64,000 nucleotides of DNA from Littorina saxatilis (taxonomy: Eukaryota > Mollusca > Gastropoda > Littorinimorpha > Littorinidae): assembly GCF_037325665.1 (NCBI RefSeq), contig NC_090252.1, positions 11,419,360 to 11,483,359 of the forward strand, given 5' to 3'. The position numbers and the translations under genes were made by a program. The notes under the pieces are model-generated. The model was given only the letters and a program-made list of their open reading frames with translations, ran no database searches and had not been told where the DNA came from. Of this stretch, positions 63,167-64,000 are shown piece after piece. How positions within the stretch are numbered: the stretch's first letter is position 1; each line of letters starts with the position of its first letter.

Positions 63167-64000
<834 letters not shown>

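Overview
The window reads as a repeat-rich animal genome, most likely a caenogastropod mollusc of the Littorina type. This is inferred from spliced exons, tRNA-derived SINEs with molluscan-style 3' bodies, many (CA)n/(GA)n microsatellites, Jockey-superfamily LINEs and lineage-type domains such as the P2X7 C-terminal domain. No operons, rRNA, CRISPR or bacterial signals were seen. Splice sites and phases were worked out by eye, so every gene model is provisional.

Layout. 0-4.2 kb (+): a four-exon gene for a stand-alone P2X7-C-terminal-like domain, with a frame break in exon 3. 5-14 kb: minus-strand exons for a receptor cytoplasmic tail and a Cys-rich ectodomain, set among a nested ~0.9-kb repeat family, a THAP exon and foldbacks. 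15-20 kb: Penelope-like fragments with a 121-bp tandem array, a Crypton-type recombinase relic and hairpins. 23-36 kb: LINEs, including one with an intact 940-codon endonuclease/RT ORF, a piggyBac-like end, and a minus-strand ORF1-like gene with a zinc finger, coiled coil and SGNH esterase. 38.4-42.9 kb: a THAP-bearing P-type TIR element and a pogo-like TIR element carrying an OTU protease-like domain and a PHD finger, both inserted in the tRNA head of one SINE. 46.8-62 kb (-): a small family of single-Ig type I receptors: gene A (five exons, complete in this window), gene B (paralogue with two one-base frame breaks) and one exon of a further gene. 62.4-64 kb: two LINE 3' ends abutting (GA)n.

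How things fit together. Gene A reads straight through in phase: signal peptide plus half an Ig domain, second half Ig, short stalk, transmembrane helix, acidic tail ending in a CaaX-like CVVQ. Gene B repeats the first two exons at almost the same lengths. The 5.9-6.5 kb tail exons, the 13.6-14.0 kb ectodomain exon and the 37.9 kb signal-peptide exon may be one further receptor gene (gene C), but its transmembrane exon was not found. The rest is mobile DNA in several layers of nested insertion. The most unusual items are the OTU/PHD pogo-like element, the double insertion into one SINE, a SINE with nine copies of its A box, and LINE ends that repeatedly meet (GA)n tracts in the same orientation.
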